Assembly (NCBI GenBank): GCA_016699695.1
Contig: CP065006.1
Location: 1,984,001-2,048,000 of the forward strand
DNA length: 64,000 nt
Origin: Bacteroidota bacterium
GTDB taxonomy: Bacteria > Bacteroidota > Bacteroidia > Bacteroidales > UBA10428
Direction of reading: 5' to 3'
The notes beneath the pieces were generated by a model. It was not told where the DNA came from, did not search any database, and worked only from the letters and a program-made list of their open reading frames with translations. This document shows, in pieces, positions 34,946 through 44,478 of the stretch. The translations under genes were made by a program, and so were the position numbers. Each line of letters opens with the position of its first letter. The first letter of the stretch is position 1.

Positions 34946-35326
34946 ATGAAAAAGCAGAAAGTACTCATCGCCGACGATAACCCACATTTTGCCAAGGCAT
35001 TGAAGTTTATGCTGCTTGATTCTTTTCAGGATCAAATCGAAGAAATCAATATTGTAAAAGACGGCAATCAATGCCTTAGCGAGCTTAATAATAAATTATA
35101 CGATACCGTTTTCATGGACATCAATATGCCCTCACTCAATGGTATCGAAGCCACCCGCGAAGCGACTCAGATTTATCGTAACCTTGTTATTATTGCTGTT
35201 TCCTTTCATTCAGAAATGAAATACATTGTTCAAATGATAGAAGCTGGTGCGCGTTCATACATTATCAAAGACGAAATCAGTAAAGAAACACTGGACAAAG
35301 CTCTGGCCATCGAATATTCATTTTGA
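34946..35326 (+). CDS. Single-domain response regulator (CheY-like receiver)
   Basis: 126 residues, only a REC domain. The acidic pair is in LIADDN (residues 8-13), the phospho-Asp in VFMDINMPSLNG, the switch Ser in IIAVSFHSE and the Lys in YIIKDE. There is no output domain, so it must signal by protein contact or be a phosphorelay intermediate. No histidine kinase gene is adjacent. A second single-domain regulator is at 38130-38510. Confidence 0.92.
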   Translation: MKKQKVLIADDNPHFAKALKFMLLDSFQDQIEEINIVKDGNQCLSELNNKLYDTVFMDINMPSLNGIEATREATQIYRNLVIIAVSFHSEMKYIVQMIEAGARSYIIKDEISKETLDKALAIEYSF

Positions 35327-35497
35327 TTTCTATGATGAGGCATATCACTTCCATTGAATGATGCCTCACACTTTATAAACCTTTACTTTAGATATTGGTT
35401 TTTTGTACCTTACCTGAGGGATTTGGGTTTGGTTACAAACAATTATTCTTTAGGAGACGGATTGGTGTAGATGAATTAATGATTGTTTCTAATTTTG

Positions 35498-35526
35498 TTA
35501 GTCCTGTCAAAACCTGGCAGGACTAA
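35498..35526 (+). promoter_or_regulatory. Hairpin directly upstream of the ispG start codon
   Basis: A 9-bp perfect stem TTAGTCCTG/CAGGACTAA (35498-35506 with 35518-35526) and an 11-nt loop, followed by a short T-rich tail (tttattttg) and then the ATG at 35537. It could be the terminator of an upstream transcript or a structural element in the ispG leader; sequence alone does not decide. The CCTGTCA..ACCTGGCAGG core resembles hairpins dispersed in related genomes. Confidence 0.45.
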
Positions 35527-35536
35527 TTTATTTTGT

Positions 35537-37375
35537 ATGTACTGCAGTAATTTATACCATTTCCAGAGAAGAAGTAGCAACGAAGTTAAGGTTGGAAAGA
35601 TATCCATTGGAGGAATTGCACCCCTGGTGGTTCAAACCATGACAAGCACCCCTACCAGCAACATATCCTTAACGGTAGAGCAGATTATCCGGTCGATAAA
35701 GGCGGGTGCCAAATTGGTTCGGATTACGGTACCCTCTATGAACGATGTGAATTACCTGGCCGAAATAAAAAAACAACTGCGCGCAAAGGGCTTTGACACA
35801 CCCCTTGTTGCTGATGTGCATTTTAACCAGAAAATAGCATTCGAAGCTGCACGGGTGGTAGAAAAAGTACGAATCAATCCCGGAAATTTTGCCGACAGTA
35901 AAAAGTTTAATCAAGTTGATTATACCGAAGAACAATATCAAAATGAACTGGCGCGCATTCGCAGCGAATTCAATCCATTGCTTAAAATATGCCGCCAACA
36001 TCAAACGGCCCTGCGCATTGGCACCAATCATGGTTCATTGTCCGACAGGATCATGAGCCGCTTTGGCGATACTCCGGAAGGAATGGCGGAATCGGCAATG
36101 GAGTTTTTGCGCATTTGCCACGAAGCCAATTTTAACGATGTGGTGGTTTCGATGAAAGCCAGCAACACCCTTGTGATGGTGCAGGCTGTGCGTCTGCTGG
36201 TGCACTCCATGGAGGCTGAAAATATGCATTATCCCCTGCACCTAGGGGTTACCGAAGCTGGTGAGGGAGAAGATGGGAGGATAAAATCGGCTATTGGAAT
36301 AGGTGCTTTGTTGGCCGACGGAATTGGGGACACCATTCGTGTATCGCTAACTGAAGAACCAGAATGTGAGATTCCGGTTGCGGAAAAACTTCTCAGTCTC
36401 TTTGAGGGCATGGAAAATCATTCCAAAATTCAGGCTCCCTTGAGCTATCCGCTGAATCCCTATCAGTTTAGCCGCCGGAAAACTTCGAAAGTTCTCAACA
36501 TTGGAGCCGAAATGCCTCCAATAGTGGTAATTTTGCGAAGTGCAGAATTCTTACAAGACCTTAACCCTGATTATTTGTTAAACGAAATTACTTCAGAGGG
36601 TCTTAGTTTTAGTACAACTGTTTCAATACCCTTACAGGAAAGAGAACGGCTGCTATCAAAAACAGGAGTTCCATACCCCATTGTCGATGCTCAACACCCG
36701 GATCTAGGGAAACACACCGGTGTAGCTTTTTTGAGAGTTTATGCCGAAGATTTAACGGAAGAAATCCTGAATCGATTATCTGGATTAGAAGAAAAAGTGA
36801 TTGTGCTTTTTACCTCTAATATAAATGTTACGGCAGCCTTGCGGGCAGCTATCCTGCGCATGTGGGAGGCTTCGGTTCGATTGCCTGTAATTGTTTCTTT
36901 TAAAATGGATGATGCGGATCTAGAGCGCTTTCAGCTTCATGCTGCTGCCAGTTTGGGAGCCTTGTTGCTCGATGGTTTGTGCGATGGAATTTGGCTTGAA
37001 AACAGTCTTATCAATCCGCTAGATATAGCCTCCACTGCATTCGGAATTTTGCAGGCAAGCCGATTACGGGTGAGTCGACCCGAGTATATTTCATGCCCAT
37101 CTTGTGGTCGTACACAATTCAATATCCAAAAAACCACCCGACAAATTCGTGAAAAAACTGCTCACCTCAAAGGCTTGAAGATTGGCATTATGGGCTGTAT
37201 TGTGAATGGCCTGGGCGAAATGGCCGATGCAGATTATGGATATATTGGCGGTGCTCCTGGTAAGGTAAACCTTTATCATCGTAAAGAACTCATAAAGAAA
37301 GGGGTGCCCGAAGAAAGCGCTCTGGATGAATTAATAGAACTGATAAAGCAAAATAACGATTGGATTGAACCTTAA
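35537..37375 (+). CDS. ispG: (E)-4-hydroxy-3-methylbut-2-enyl-diphosphate synthase, long form
   Basis: 612 residues from ATG 35537; an in-frame TTG at 35483 lies upstream of a hairpin and is unlikely. N-terminal TIM barrel: VVQTMTSTPTSN, GAKLVRITVPS, VADVHFNQKIAF, RINPGN and RIGTNHGSLS. An inserted middle domain of roughly 270 residues is the hallmark of the long form found in Bacteroidota, Chlamydiae and plants. The C-terminal iron-sulfur domain has CPSCGRTQFN and GCIVNGLGEMADAD (three Cys plus Glu for the 4Fe-4S cluster). It converts MEcPP to HMBPP in the MEP pathway, with ispD at 11.6 kb. Confidence 0.96.
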   Translation: MYCSNLYHFQRRSSNEVKVGKISIGGIAPLVVQTMTSTPTSNISLTVEQIIRSIKAGAKLVRITVPSMNDVNYLAEIKKQLRAKGFDTPLVADVHFNQKIAFEAARVVEKVRINPGNFADSKKFNQVDYTEEQYQNELARIRSEFNPLLKICRQHQTALRIGTNHGSLSDRIMSRFGDTPEGMAESAMEFLRICHEANFNDVVVSMKASNTLVMVQAVRLLVHSMEAENMHYPLHLGVTEAGEGEDGRIKSAIGIGALLADGIGDTIRVSLTEEPECEIPVAEKLLSLFEGMENHSKIQAPLSYPLNPYQFSRRKTSKVLNIGAEMPPIVVILRSAEFLQDLNPDYLLNEITSEGLSFSTTVSIPLQERERLLSKTGVPYPIVDAQHPDLGKHTGVAFLRVYAEDLTEEILNRLSGLEEKVIVLFTSNINVTAALRAAILRMWEASVRLPVIVSFKMDDADLERFQLHAAASLGALLLDGLCDGIWLENSLINPLDIASTAFGILQASRLRVSRPEYISCPSCGRTQFNIQKTTRQIREKTAHLKGLKIGIMGCIVNGLGEMADADYGYIGGAPGKVNLYHRKELIKKGVPEESALDELIELIKQNNDWIEP

Positions 37376-37453
37376 AAGGCAAACAAAGTTTAATGAATAG
37401 CCTGCTTTTCAGCATACCATCTGTGAAGATTATTTATCCAAAATACCTAAACC

Positions 37454-38122
37454 ATGCTATCACCTGAAATTTACCGCTTCATTTCCGATCTTAGCAAGAA
37501 CAATTACCGCGAATGGTTTCAAGAGAACAAAACCCGCTACCAAAATTGCAAAGAGAATTTTTTGCAAAACCTGGAAATTATAATTCACGAAGTGGGGAAA
37601 TTTGATAAATCGATTCCTGGCATTGCGCCAGGAGATTGCATCTTTCGGATTAACCGCGATATAAGGTTCTCGAATAACAAGGAACCCTATAAAACCAATT
37701 TCGGTGCATTTATTGCACCGGGCGGACGAAATAATGGCAAAGCCGGCTATTATATACACATCGAACCAGGCAATTCGTTTCTTGCCGGTGGAATTTATAT
37801 GCCTTCCTCTCCGGTATTAAAGGCAATCAGAAGAGAGGTATTCGAAAATTATGCTGAGTTTTTGGCTATAGTTAAGAAAAAGGAGTTTATCCAACATTTC
37901 GGAGGTTTATCTGGCGATAAGCTAAAAATGCGCCCAGCTGGTTTTCCAGAAAATTTTGAGGGAATGGAGTACCTTAAATTTAAACACTATACTGTAATGA
38001 AGGTTTGTTCCGAATCGGACTTTACTTCGGAGCATTTTATAGCAGATGCAGTAAATGTTTTTAAAGCCCTTTTCCCACTCAACCGGTTTTTAAATGAGGC
38101 TATTGAAAAGGTTGAGGAATAG
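37454..38122 (+). CDS. DUF2461 protein
   Basis: 222 residues. The family phrases are present: NYREWFQENKTRYQNCKENF, RINRDIRFSNNKEPYKTNFG, YYIHIEPGNSFLAGGIYMP and KMRPAGFPENFEGMEYLKFK. It is a cytosolic protein of unknown function, common in Bacteroidota and other phyla. It starts 79 bp after ispG and ends 7 bp before the convergent response-regulator gene, without a terminator between them. Confidence 0.9.
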   Translation: MLSPEIYRFISDLSKNNYREWFQENKTRYQNCKENFLQNLEIIIHEVGKFDKSIPGIAPGDCIFRINRDIRFSNNKEPYKTNFGAFIAPGGRNNGKAGYYIHIEPGNSFLAGGIYMPSSPVLKAIRREVFENYAEFLAIVKKKEFIQHFGGLSGDKLKMRPAGFPENFEGMEYLKFKHYTVMKVCSESDFTSEHFIADAVNVFKALFPLNRFLNEAIEKVEE

Positions 38123-38129
38123 TCTGGAT

Positions 38130-38510
38130 TTAGCAAAGAAAATCACCCAGTATTTTATACATCTCTTCGAAATTGAGGGGTTTTAAGATGTAATTGTTGC
38201 ATCCGGCTTTGGTAAATTTATGCAGCAATTCGGGATCGCTGAATGCTGTTTGGGCAACGATTGGAATCTTGGTATCGATTTCGCGGATTTTCTTTGTAGT
38301 TTCAATGCCGCTCATAAAAGGCAGCTGAAGATCCATCAGAACCATGCTGATGTTTTTATCTTTTTTGATTTTGTCAATGGCTTGCATGCCCGATTCGGCC
38401 CAGATGGCTGTTCCGTTACAAAGCTCAATAATGTCTCTTATCAGGAGCCAGTTGCGTTCTTCGTCTTCGACAACAAGAATACATTTTTTTTGCAGGTTTG
38501 GAGGGGTCAT
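38130..38510 (-). CDS. Single-domain response regulator (CheY-like receiver)
   Basis: 126 residues. The acidic pocket is in LVVEDEERN, the phospho-Asp in MVLMDLQLPFMSG, Thr in VAQTAFSD and Lys in YILKPLN. The VEDEERNWLLIRDIIEL start is typical of receivers that occur in hybrid histidine kinases, so it may be a stand-alone member of a phosphorelay. It has no adjacent kinase. Confidence 0.92.
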   Translation of the reverse strand: MTPPNLQKKCILVVEDEERNWLLIRDIIELCNGTAIWAESGMQAIDKIKKDKNISMVLMDLQLPFMSGIETTKKIREIDTKIPIVAQTAFSDPELLHKFTKAGCNNYILKPLNFEEMYKILGDFLC

Positions 38511-38631
38511 GGTTTTCTGGCTATTTACATTGCAATGTTACGAAGACTATACCAAAATGTTCATAAATGGGCCTACAATTCTATGCGATTGATTCATGCT
38601 TAAAAAACGGCAGGACTAATGCTTTTGAGTA

Positions 38632-39606
38632 TTATAGTTGGCCTAATTTCTGAAGTTCCCTCCAGGCAAGCGCACTAGCACCCAGCACAGCCGCATTCAC
38701 ATCCTGTAATTGCGAGGGTTTGATTTCAATTTTTCCTTTATAAATCGGAAGGAGATTTTCTTCCATATAGCGCTTTGTAGGCTCAAAAATCAGATCGCCG
38801 GCTTTGGCAAGGCCACCAAAAATAAATATCACTTTCGGACTTGAAAAGGCCACCGCATCGGCTAGTTTGATGCCTAAGATACGACCTGTAATTTCAAAAG
38901 CTTCGAGGGCAATTTTATCACCTTTTTTGGCTGCTTCTGATATCATTTTCGAAGTAAGATCGTTGAAGCTGATATCGCGCAACTCGCTTTTATCAATCCG
39001 CTCGGCGAGTAATTTAAAAGCTGTACGTTTGATACCTGTTGCAGAAACATAGGTTTCGAGGCATCCGAATTTTCCACATCCACATGCTCTTCCGCGATGC
39101 CTCACATTCAAGTGTCCCATTTCACCAGCAAAACCGTCGTGGCCGTAAACGACGTTTCCGTTTACCACAATACCACTACCGAGGCCTGTTCCGAGTGTGA
39201 TGACAATAAAATCTTTTAAACCAATTGCACCCCCGTAAATCATTTCGCCAATAGCAGCAGCGTTTGCATCGTTGGTAAGTCTTATGGGTATACCAGGAAA
39301 GTAATCCTGAAATTTCTCTACAAAGGGTATTATTCCTTTCCAGTTGAGGTTAGGTGCCATTTCGATGGTGCCCTGGTAGTAATTGCCGTTAGGTGCACCA
39401 ATGCCTATACCTCTGATTTTAATTTCCTCGTTAATTGTACTGATGAGCTCAACAATTTCGGTATGAAGATGTTCGAGATAAACCTCAAAATCGACAAACT
39501 TGTCGGTACTGGTAAAATTATCTTTCAGGCAGTTCCCATTTCTGTCAACCACGCCAAACTTGGTAAATGTTCCGCCAATATCAATTCCAATTACTACTTC
39601 CTTCAT
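38632..39606 (-). CDS. ROK-family protein (probable glucokinase)
   Basis: 324 residues. The N-terminal ATP-binding motif is GIDIGGTFTKFGVVD, the phosphate loop VITLGTGLGSGIVVNG, and the catalytic/zinc site EMGHLNVRHRGRACGCGKF followed by GCLE, with zinc ligands from the His and three Cys. There is no HTH, so it is a sugar kinase rather than a repressor; glucose is the likely substrate, with other hexoses possible. It may serve the glucose released by the alpha-glucan enzymes in this window, which is inference. A promoter element TATTTTTG sits at 39648-39641. Confidence 0.92.
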   Translation of the reverse strand: MKEVVIGIDIGGTFTKFGVVDRNGNCLKDNFTSTDKFVDFEVYLEHLHTEIVELISTINEEIKIRGIGIGAPNGNYYQGTIEMAPNLNWKGIIPFVEKFQDYFPGIPIRLTNDANAAAIGEMIYGGAIGLKDFIVITLGTGLGSGIVVNGNVVYGHDGFAGEMGHLNVRHRGRACGCGKFGCLETYVSATGIKRTAFKLLAERIDKSELRDISFNDLTSKMISEAAKKGDKIALEAFEITGRILGIKLADAVAFSSPKVIFIFGGLAKAGDLIFEPTKRYMEENLLPIYKGKIEIKPSQLQDVNAAVLGASALAWRELQKLGQL

Positions 39607-39640
39607 GGTACTTTCTTCGAGGTAAGGGCTTAATGCTTAA

Positions 39641-39648
39641 CAAAAATA
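39641..39648 (-). promoter_or_regulatory. -7 element TATTTTTG for the ROK kinase gene
   Basis: A TAnnTTTG match on the minus strand, 34 nt before the ATG at 39606. The rest of the region 39607-39839 shows nothing else I can name. Confidence 0.4.
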
Positions 39649-39839
39649 CAAGTTTATATCTAATTGTGCCGAAACTTATTCACAACTTGATTTAAAAAAT
39701 GGCTGGCAATCGAATATTCATCACATTTTTTTAAAATGAGGTTTGAATTGTCCGTGTTTTTTACCAATTGTGTCTAATTTCCGGTAGGTTTAGAAGGGCG
39801 AAAGCAATGAAAATATCTGATTTCGAAAAGTGAGATATG

Positions 39840-40478
39840 CTAGTTTAGTCCTTTGAACAGTCTTTTTTGAAAAATCAAAACAATGAATACACCTATTGTA
39901 ATGGAAGAATCGGCGATATTGAATATGGGGCGGAAGAAAATAAAATGTTCCCCTGCATGAAAAGGGAACCAACTTGGGTAATTGCCTTCGAATAAAGGGA
40001 AATAGAGCATATCTACCACACAACCTTTAAAGAGTGGGGCGTATCCCGGAAAGTCAAATAAAGCCTGCCCGGCATACCCAAACCAGCGTCTGTATTCAGG
40101 ATCGTAAGTGGTGCCTTTATCGAAAATCAAACCATAAAAGCTGCTGTCAAGCAGGTTGCCAATGGCACCTGCCAAAATCATTGCTATACTCAATAGCAAA
40201 AGAGCCGGGGCATTCTGCCTGATAAGTTTTCGTAAATACCAGATAATGCCAATTATGGCTGCCAGTCGGAATAAGCTTAAAAGAATTTTACCAAATTGAC
40301 CCGGAATGTCCCAGCCAAATGCCATTCCGGGATTTTCGATGTATCGAATAATAAACCAATTGCCCAGCACAGGAATTGAATCGCCAAGCTCCATTTGAGT
40401 TTTTACTACTATTTTCGAAACCTGGTCGATGACCAGAATAACAATTACAATGAGTGCTGCTTTGTACGATTTCGACAT
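39840..40478 (-). CDS. lspA: Lipoprotein signal peptidase (signal peptidase II)
   Basis: 212 residues from ATG 40478; the longer frame to 40532 would run through a terminator. Four membrane helices are visible. The active-site segments are IENPGMAFGW, GNLLDSSFYG with the first catalytic Asp, a VVDMLYFP strand and FNIADSSITIG with the second catalytic Asp. An enlarged periplasmic loop between helices 3 and 4 (GKTTYDPEYRRWFGYAGQ region) is usual for Bacteroidota. It cleaves lipoprotein signals; many lipoproteins in this window are substrates. The gene order ileS, traR/dksA, lspA is one I recall from other Bacteroidota. Confidence 0.95.
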   Translation of the reverse strand: MSKSYKAALIVIVILVIDQVSKIVVKTQMELGDSIPVLGNWFIIRYIENPGMAFGWDIPGQFGKILLSLFRLAAIIGIIWYLRKLIRQNAPALLLLSIAMILAGAIGNLLDSSFYGLIFDKGTTYDPEYRRWFGYAGQALFDFPGYAPLFKGCVVDMLYFPLFEGNYPSWFPFHAGEHFIFFRPIFNIADSSITIGVFIVLIFQKRLFKGLN

Positions 40479-40504
40479 GATTTGTTTATTATAGTTGGCC
40501 AAAA

Positions 40505-40539
40505 ATAAAAAAATGATTGGGAAAACACCCAATCATTTT
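40505..40539 (-). terminator. Terminator between the TraR/DksA-type gene and lspA
   Basis: Stem AAATGATTGGG/CCCAATCATTT (40511-40521 with 40528-40538) with a 6-nt loop; the A-rich left side (40502-40511) gives a T-run on the minus strand. lspA starts only 30 bp further on, so it needs read-through or a promoter overlapping the terminator. Confidence 0.8.
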
Positions 40540-40561
40540 ATTTTCAGGGGTACTATTTTAT

Positions 40562-40939
40562 TTACTTCTGTTTCTGTTTGGCATCAATAGATAGAGTGGC
40601 ATGCGGTACAGCGCGCAGACGCTCTTTGGCAATCAGCTTTCCTGTTTCGCGGCATATGCCATAGGTTTTATTTTCAATCCGAACAAGAGCAGCCTGTAAG
40701 TGTTGAATGAACTTTTGCTGGCGTTGCGCCAATTTGCCCGATTCTTCTTTCGAAAGTGTGGCTGCACCTTCTTCCAGCACTTTAAATGTGGGGGAGGTGT
40801 CCTGGGTATCGTTGCTGCCACTCTGGGTAATGGCGCTCTTAAGCAATTCGAAGTCTTTTTTTGCCTTATCAAGTTTCTCGAGAATAATTTGCTTAAACTC
40901 GCCCAGTTCTTCGTCGGAGTATCTTGTTTTTTCTGACAT
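40562..40939 (-). CDS. TraR/DksA-family protein with degenerate zinc finger
   Basis: 125 residues from ATG 40939. An N-terminal coiled coil (ELGEFKQIILEKLDKAKKDF onwards) is followed by the DksA-type C-terminal motif YGICRETGKLIAKERLRAVP. Only one Cys remains of the four zinc ligands, the second pair position reading PHAT. Such proteins bind the RNA polymerase secondary channel and modulate rRNA and stress promoters, in DksA with ppGpp. It sits 60 bp from ileS on the same strand, and a terminator follows it. Confidence 0.9.
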   Translation of the reverse strand: MSEKTRYSDEELGEFKQIILEKLDKAKKDFELLKSAITQSGSNDTQDTSPTFKVLEEGAATLSKEESGKLAQRQQKFIQHLQAALVRIENKTYGICRETGKLIAKERLRAVPHATLSIDAKQKQK

Positions 40940-40999
40940 AACAGTATGTTTAACAATTTTAAATATAACAAAAAATATCACACGTGATAAACGTGTATC

Positions 41000-43900
41000 C
41001 TAAATCTTACTAATTGAAAGAGACGTTTGAGTTTCTTCGTCAATTTCAATTAGGATGGCATTTTCGCCATGAAGGGTTGGCAGAAGGTCAATTCTCTCAG
41101 CAAGTGTTTGGGTGCGAATATAATGTCCAAATTTGTTTACAGCCTCATTAACTGATAATATTTCGCCTATTCGGATGTTTATTTTATCTGTCACCTCAAA
41201 ACCACTCTCTTTTCGCAAATTTTGAATACGGTTTACAAGTTCGCGGGCAATTCCTTCCTGTTTTAATTCGTCGGTAAGGGTTACATCCAGTGCAACTGTA
41301 TGGATACCCTGGTTGGCCACAAGCCAGCCAGGAATGTCTTCGGAACTTATTTCTACATCTTCAAGACTTATTTCCATGCTTTGATTTTCCAGGGTAATGG
41401 AATATTTTCCATCGCGCTCAATAGCTGAAATGTCAGATTGGGTAAAGCCATTCACCGCATCGGCAACCGTTTTCATGAGTTTGCCAAACCTTGGCCCAAG
41501 GGTTTTGAAGTTGGGTTTTATTTTTTTTACCAAAATACCGGCAGTGTCGGTAAGGTATTCGATTTCCTTTACGTTCACTTCGGATAAAATCAGTTCTGCT
41601 ACGTTTCTAAGTTGTTTGCCATAATGCTCGTTAAGAACCGGAACCATAATCTTACTCAATGGTTGTCTTACTTTAAGGCTTACTTTGCGCCGAAGGCCAA
41701 GCACCATGGATGATATTTCCTGGGCCATTTCCATTCTCTGCTCCAGGTCTTTGTCGATATAGTTACTGGAGAATACCGGAAAATCTGAGAGGTGTACCGA
41801 GTTCACCTTGTGTTTTTTCGATACTGCATTCAGGTCGCAAAAGAGCTTGTCGGAATAAAAGGGTGCCAGAGGCGCCATCAGCATTGCAATTGTTTCAAGA
41901 CAGGTATATAGGGTTTGATAAGCTGCAAGCTTGTCTTGGTTAAATTCGCCACCCCAATAGCGTTTGCGGTTTAGGCGCACATACCAGTTGCTAAGGTTTT
42001 CGTTCACAAAGTCTTGAATGGCCCTTCCTGCTTTAGTAGGTTCGTAATTGGCATAGTTTTCATCAACCTCCTTTATCAGGGTGTTGAGCAAGGAAATTAT
42101 CCAACGGTCAATTTCTGGGCGTTTCACTACCGGAATTTCCTGTTCCTGGGCTTTGAACCCATCGACATTGGCATAAAGTGCAAAAAAGGAATAGGTATTG
42201 TAAAGGGTACCAAAAAACTTCCTTCTTACTTCTTCTATTCCTTCTATATCGAATTTTAGGTTGTCCCAGGGCTGTGCATTGGTAATCATGTACCAGCGCA
42301 GAGGATCGGAACCATATTTTTCGATGGTTTGGAATGGATCCACCGCATTGCCTAGTCGTTTCGACATTTTATTTCCATTTTTGTCGAGGACCAAGCCGTT
42401 GCTGATAATGTTTTTGAACGATACCGAATCGAAAAGCATGGTTGCAAGGGCATGAAGGGTAAAAAACCATCCACGCGTCTGGTCTACCCCTTCGGCAATA
42501 AAATCGGCCGGAAACATTTTTTCTTTAAAATCTTTATCGCTTACCGAAAATGGATAATGCACCTGTGCATAGGGCATGGCTCCTGAGTCGAACCACACAT
42601 CGATCAAATCGTCTTCGCGGTGCATTGGTTTACCACGGTCAGAGATCAATACAATGCTGTCGACAGTGTGGCGGTGCAAATCGATTTTTGAATAGTTTTC
42701 GCTACTGTAATCGCCTGGCGTAAAATCTTTAAAAGGATGCTGCTTCATTACACCAGCAGAAAGTGCTTTTTCAATTTCATGGCAAAGCTCTTTCACCGAA
42801 CCAATGCATTTTTCTTCGCTGCCATCTTCCGTGCGCCAGATAGGAAGAGGGGTTCCCCAATAGCGCGAACGCGATAAGTTCCAATCGACCAGGTTTTCGA
42901 GCCATTTACCAAAGCGCCCGGTACCGGTCGATTCGGGTTTCCAGTTGATGGTGTTGTTCAGCGCAAGAAGTCTGTCCTTCACTGCAGTGGTTTTAATAAA
43001 CCACGAATCGAGTGGATAATAAAGAACAGGTTTGTCGGTACGCCAGCAGTGCGGATAGTTGTGCACCTGTTTTTCGATTTTAAAGGCCTTACCCGCTTGT
43101 TTCAGATGTACGGAAATATCGATGTCGACTGTGGGTGCATTCTCGGGAAGGCTCTCGTCATAAGCATTTTTTACATACCTGCCGGCAAATTCCTGATAAG
43201 TTTCAATGTTTACTTGTTGTTTCAGGAAATTACTTTCGATATCGACTAGCCTGATAAAACGTCCTTTTTTATCAACCAGTGGTCCCTTGTTGCCTTCTTT
43301 ATCGGTAACTAAAAGCGGCACAACGTTATTTTTAATGGCAACACGGTAGTCGTCGGCACCAAAGGTAGGGGCTATGTGCACAATTCCGGTACCATCTTCG
43401 GTAGTCACAAAATCACCCAGCAATACTTCAAAGGCTTTTCCTTCGGGGCGAATCCAGTTAAGAAGTTGTTCGTACTGAATAGCTTCCAGTTCTTTGCCCT
43501 GGAATTCTGCCATTTTTTTAAAGGGCAGTTCTTTTCCTCCGGCAGTAAATTCTTCGAAAGCTATTTCGGAATTTTTTTCATTGAAGTAGGCCCACATCAG
43601 GTCTTTGGCCAATACCACTGAAATAGTTTCTGCGGTGTAGGGGTTGCAGGTTTTAACCAATACATAACGAATCTGACTTCCAACTGCCAGTGCGGTGTTC
43701 GATGGCAATGTCCAGGGGGTAGTAGTCCATGCAAGGAAGTAAACCGGGGTATCGGTGGCTTGAAAAAGAAATTCTGATTTTGAATTTCTGATTGCCTCAA
43801 ATTGAGCCACACAGGTAGTATCTTTTACATCGCGGTAGCAACCTGGCTGATTCAATTCGTGAGAGCTTAAGCCGGTGCCTGCAGCAGGTGAATAGGGTTG

Positions 43901-44446
43901 TATGGTATATCCTTTATACAACAGTTTTTTCCGGTATAATTCGCTCAAGAGGTACCAAAGAGTTTCGATGTATTTGCTGTCGTAGGTGATATAGGGATTC
44001 TCCATATCAACCCAATAGCCCATAATTCGGGTTAGCTCTTCCCATTCAGAGGTGTATTTCATGACATCCTCCTTGCAGGCCTGATTATAGTCGGTAATAG
44101 CAATTTTAATGCCTATATCTTCCTTGGTAATTCCAAGTCGTTTTTCCACACTTAATTCTACTGGCAGCCCGTGCGTGTCCCATCCGGCTTTGCGCTCTAC
44201 CATATGACCTTTTTGAGTTTTGTAGCGGCATACAAAGTCTTTTAAGGTACGTGAAATTACATGATGTATGCCCGGCATGCCATTGGCAGAAGGGGGACCT
44301 TCGTAAAAAATGTAAGGTTTTTCAGGACTATTTTTTCTTAGCCGGATACTTTCTTGAAAAGTTTTTTCATGCACCCATTTCTGGGCGTATTCCTTGTTTA
44401 TTTCTGAAAGGTTGAAATTCTTGTATTCTGCGAATTTACCGCTCAT
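41000..44446 (-). CDS. ileS: Isoleucyl-tRNA synthetase
   Basis: 1148 residues from ATG 44446; the open frame to 44509 lies upstream of the promoter and is not used. The HIGH-type motif is GMPGIHH (in PPSANGMPGIHHVISR) and KMSKR is in DKNGNKMSKRLGN. The editing domain includes AWTTTPWTLPSNTALAV. The length and the GIHH form are those of the eukaryote-like IleRS type. It charges tRNA-Ile in the cytosol. A complete TTG-N20-TATCTTTG promoter is directly upstream. The downstream neighbours are the TraR/DksA-type gene and lspA. Confidence 0.96.
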   Translation of the reverse strand: MSGKFAEYKNFNLSEINKEYAQKWVHEKTFQESIRLRKNSPEKPYIFYEGPPSANGMPGIHHVISRTLKDFVCRYKTQKGHMVERKAGWDTHGLPVELSVEKRLGITKEDIGIKIAITDYNQACKEDVMKYTSEWEELTRIMGYWVDMENPYITYDSKYIETLWYLLSELYRKKLLYKGYTIQPYSPAAGTGLSSHELNQPGCYRDVKDTTCVAQFEAIRNSKSEFLFQATDTPVYFLAWTTTPWTLPSNTALAVGSQIRYVLVKTCNPYTAETISVVLAKDLMWAYFNEKNSEIAFEEFTAGGKELPFKKMAEFQGKELEAIQYEQLLNWIRPEGKAFEVLLGDFVTTEDGTGIVHIAPTFGADDYRVAIKNNVVPLLVTDKEGNKGPLVDKKGRFIRLVDIESNFLKQQVNIETYQEFAGRYVKNAYDESLPENAPTVDIDISVHLKQAGKAFKIEKQVHNYPHCWRTDKPVLYYPLDSWFIKTTAVKDRLLALNNTINWKPESTGTGRFGKWLENLVDWNLSRSRYWGTPLPIWRTEDGSEEKCIGSVKELCHEIEKALSAGVMKQHPFKDFTPGDYSSENYSKIDLHRHTVDSIVLISDRGKPMHREDDLIDVWFDSGAMPYAQVHYPFSVSDKDFKEKMFPADFIAEGVDQTRGWFFTLHALATMLFDSVSFKNIISNGLVLDKNGNKMSKRLGNAVDPFQTIEKYGSDPLRWYMITNAQPWDNLKFDIEGIEEVRRKFFGTLYNTYSFFALYANVDGFKAQEQEIPVVKRPEIDRWIISLLNTLIKEVDENYANYEPTKAGRAIQDFVNENLSNWYVRLNRKRYWGGEFNQDKLAAYQTLYTCLETIAMLMAPLAPFYSDKLFCDLNAVSKKHKVNSVHLSDFPVFSSNYIDKDLEQRMEMAQEISSMVLGLRRKVSLKVRQPLSKIMVPVLNEHYGKQLRNVAELILSEVNVKEIEYLTDTAGILVKKIKPNFKTLGPRFGKLMKTVADAVNGFTQSDISAIERDGKYSITLENQSMEISLEDVEISSEDIPGWLVANQGIHTVALDVTLTDELKQEGIARELVNRIQNLRKESGFEVTDKINIRIGEILSVNEAVNKFGHYIRTQTLAERIDLLPTLHGENAILIEIDEETQTSLSISKI

Positions 44447-44478
44447 TGAACTAGGTTTTATCGGTTTTAAAAAGTGTA

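Noticed and set aside
34946..38510. A two-component system formed by the two response regulators
   Set aside because: Both are single-domain receivers on opposite strands with ispG and a DUF2461 gene between them, and the only histidine kinase in the window is 6 kb away.
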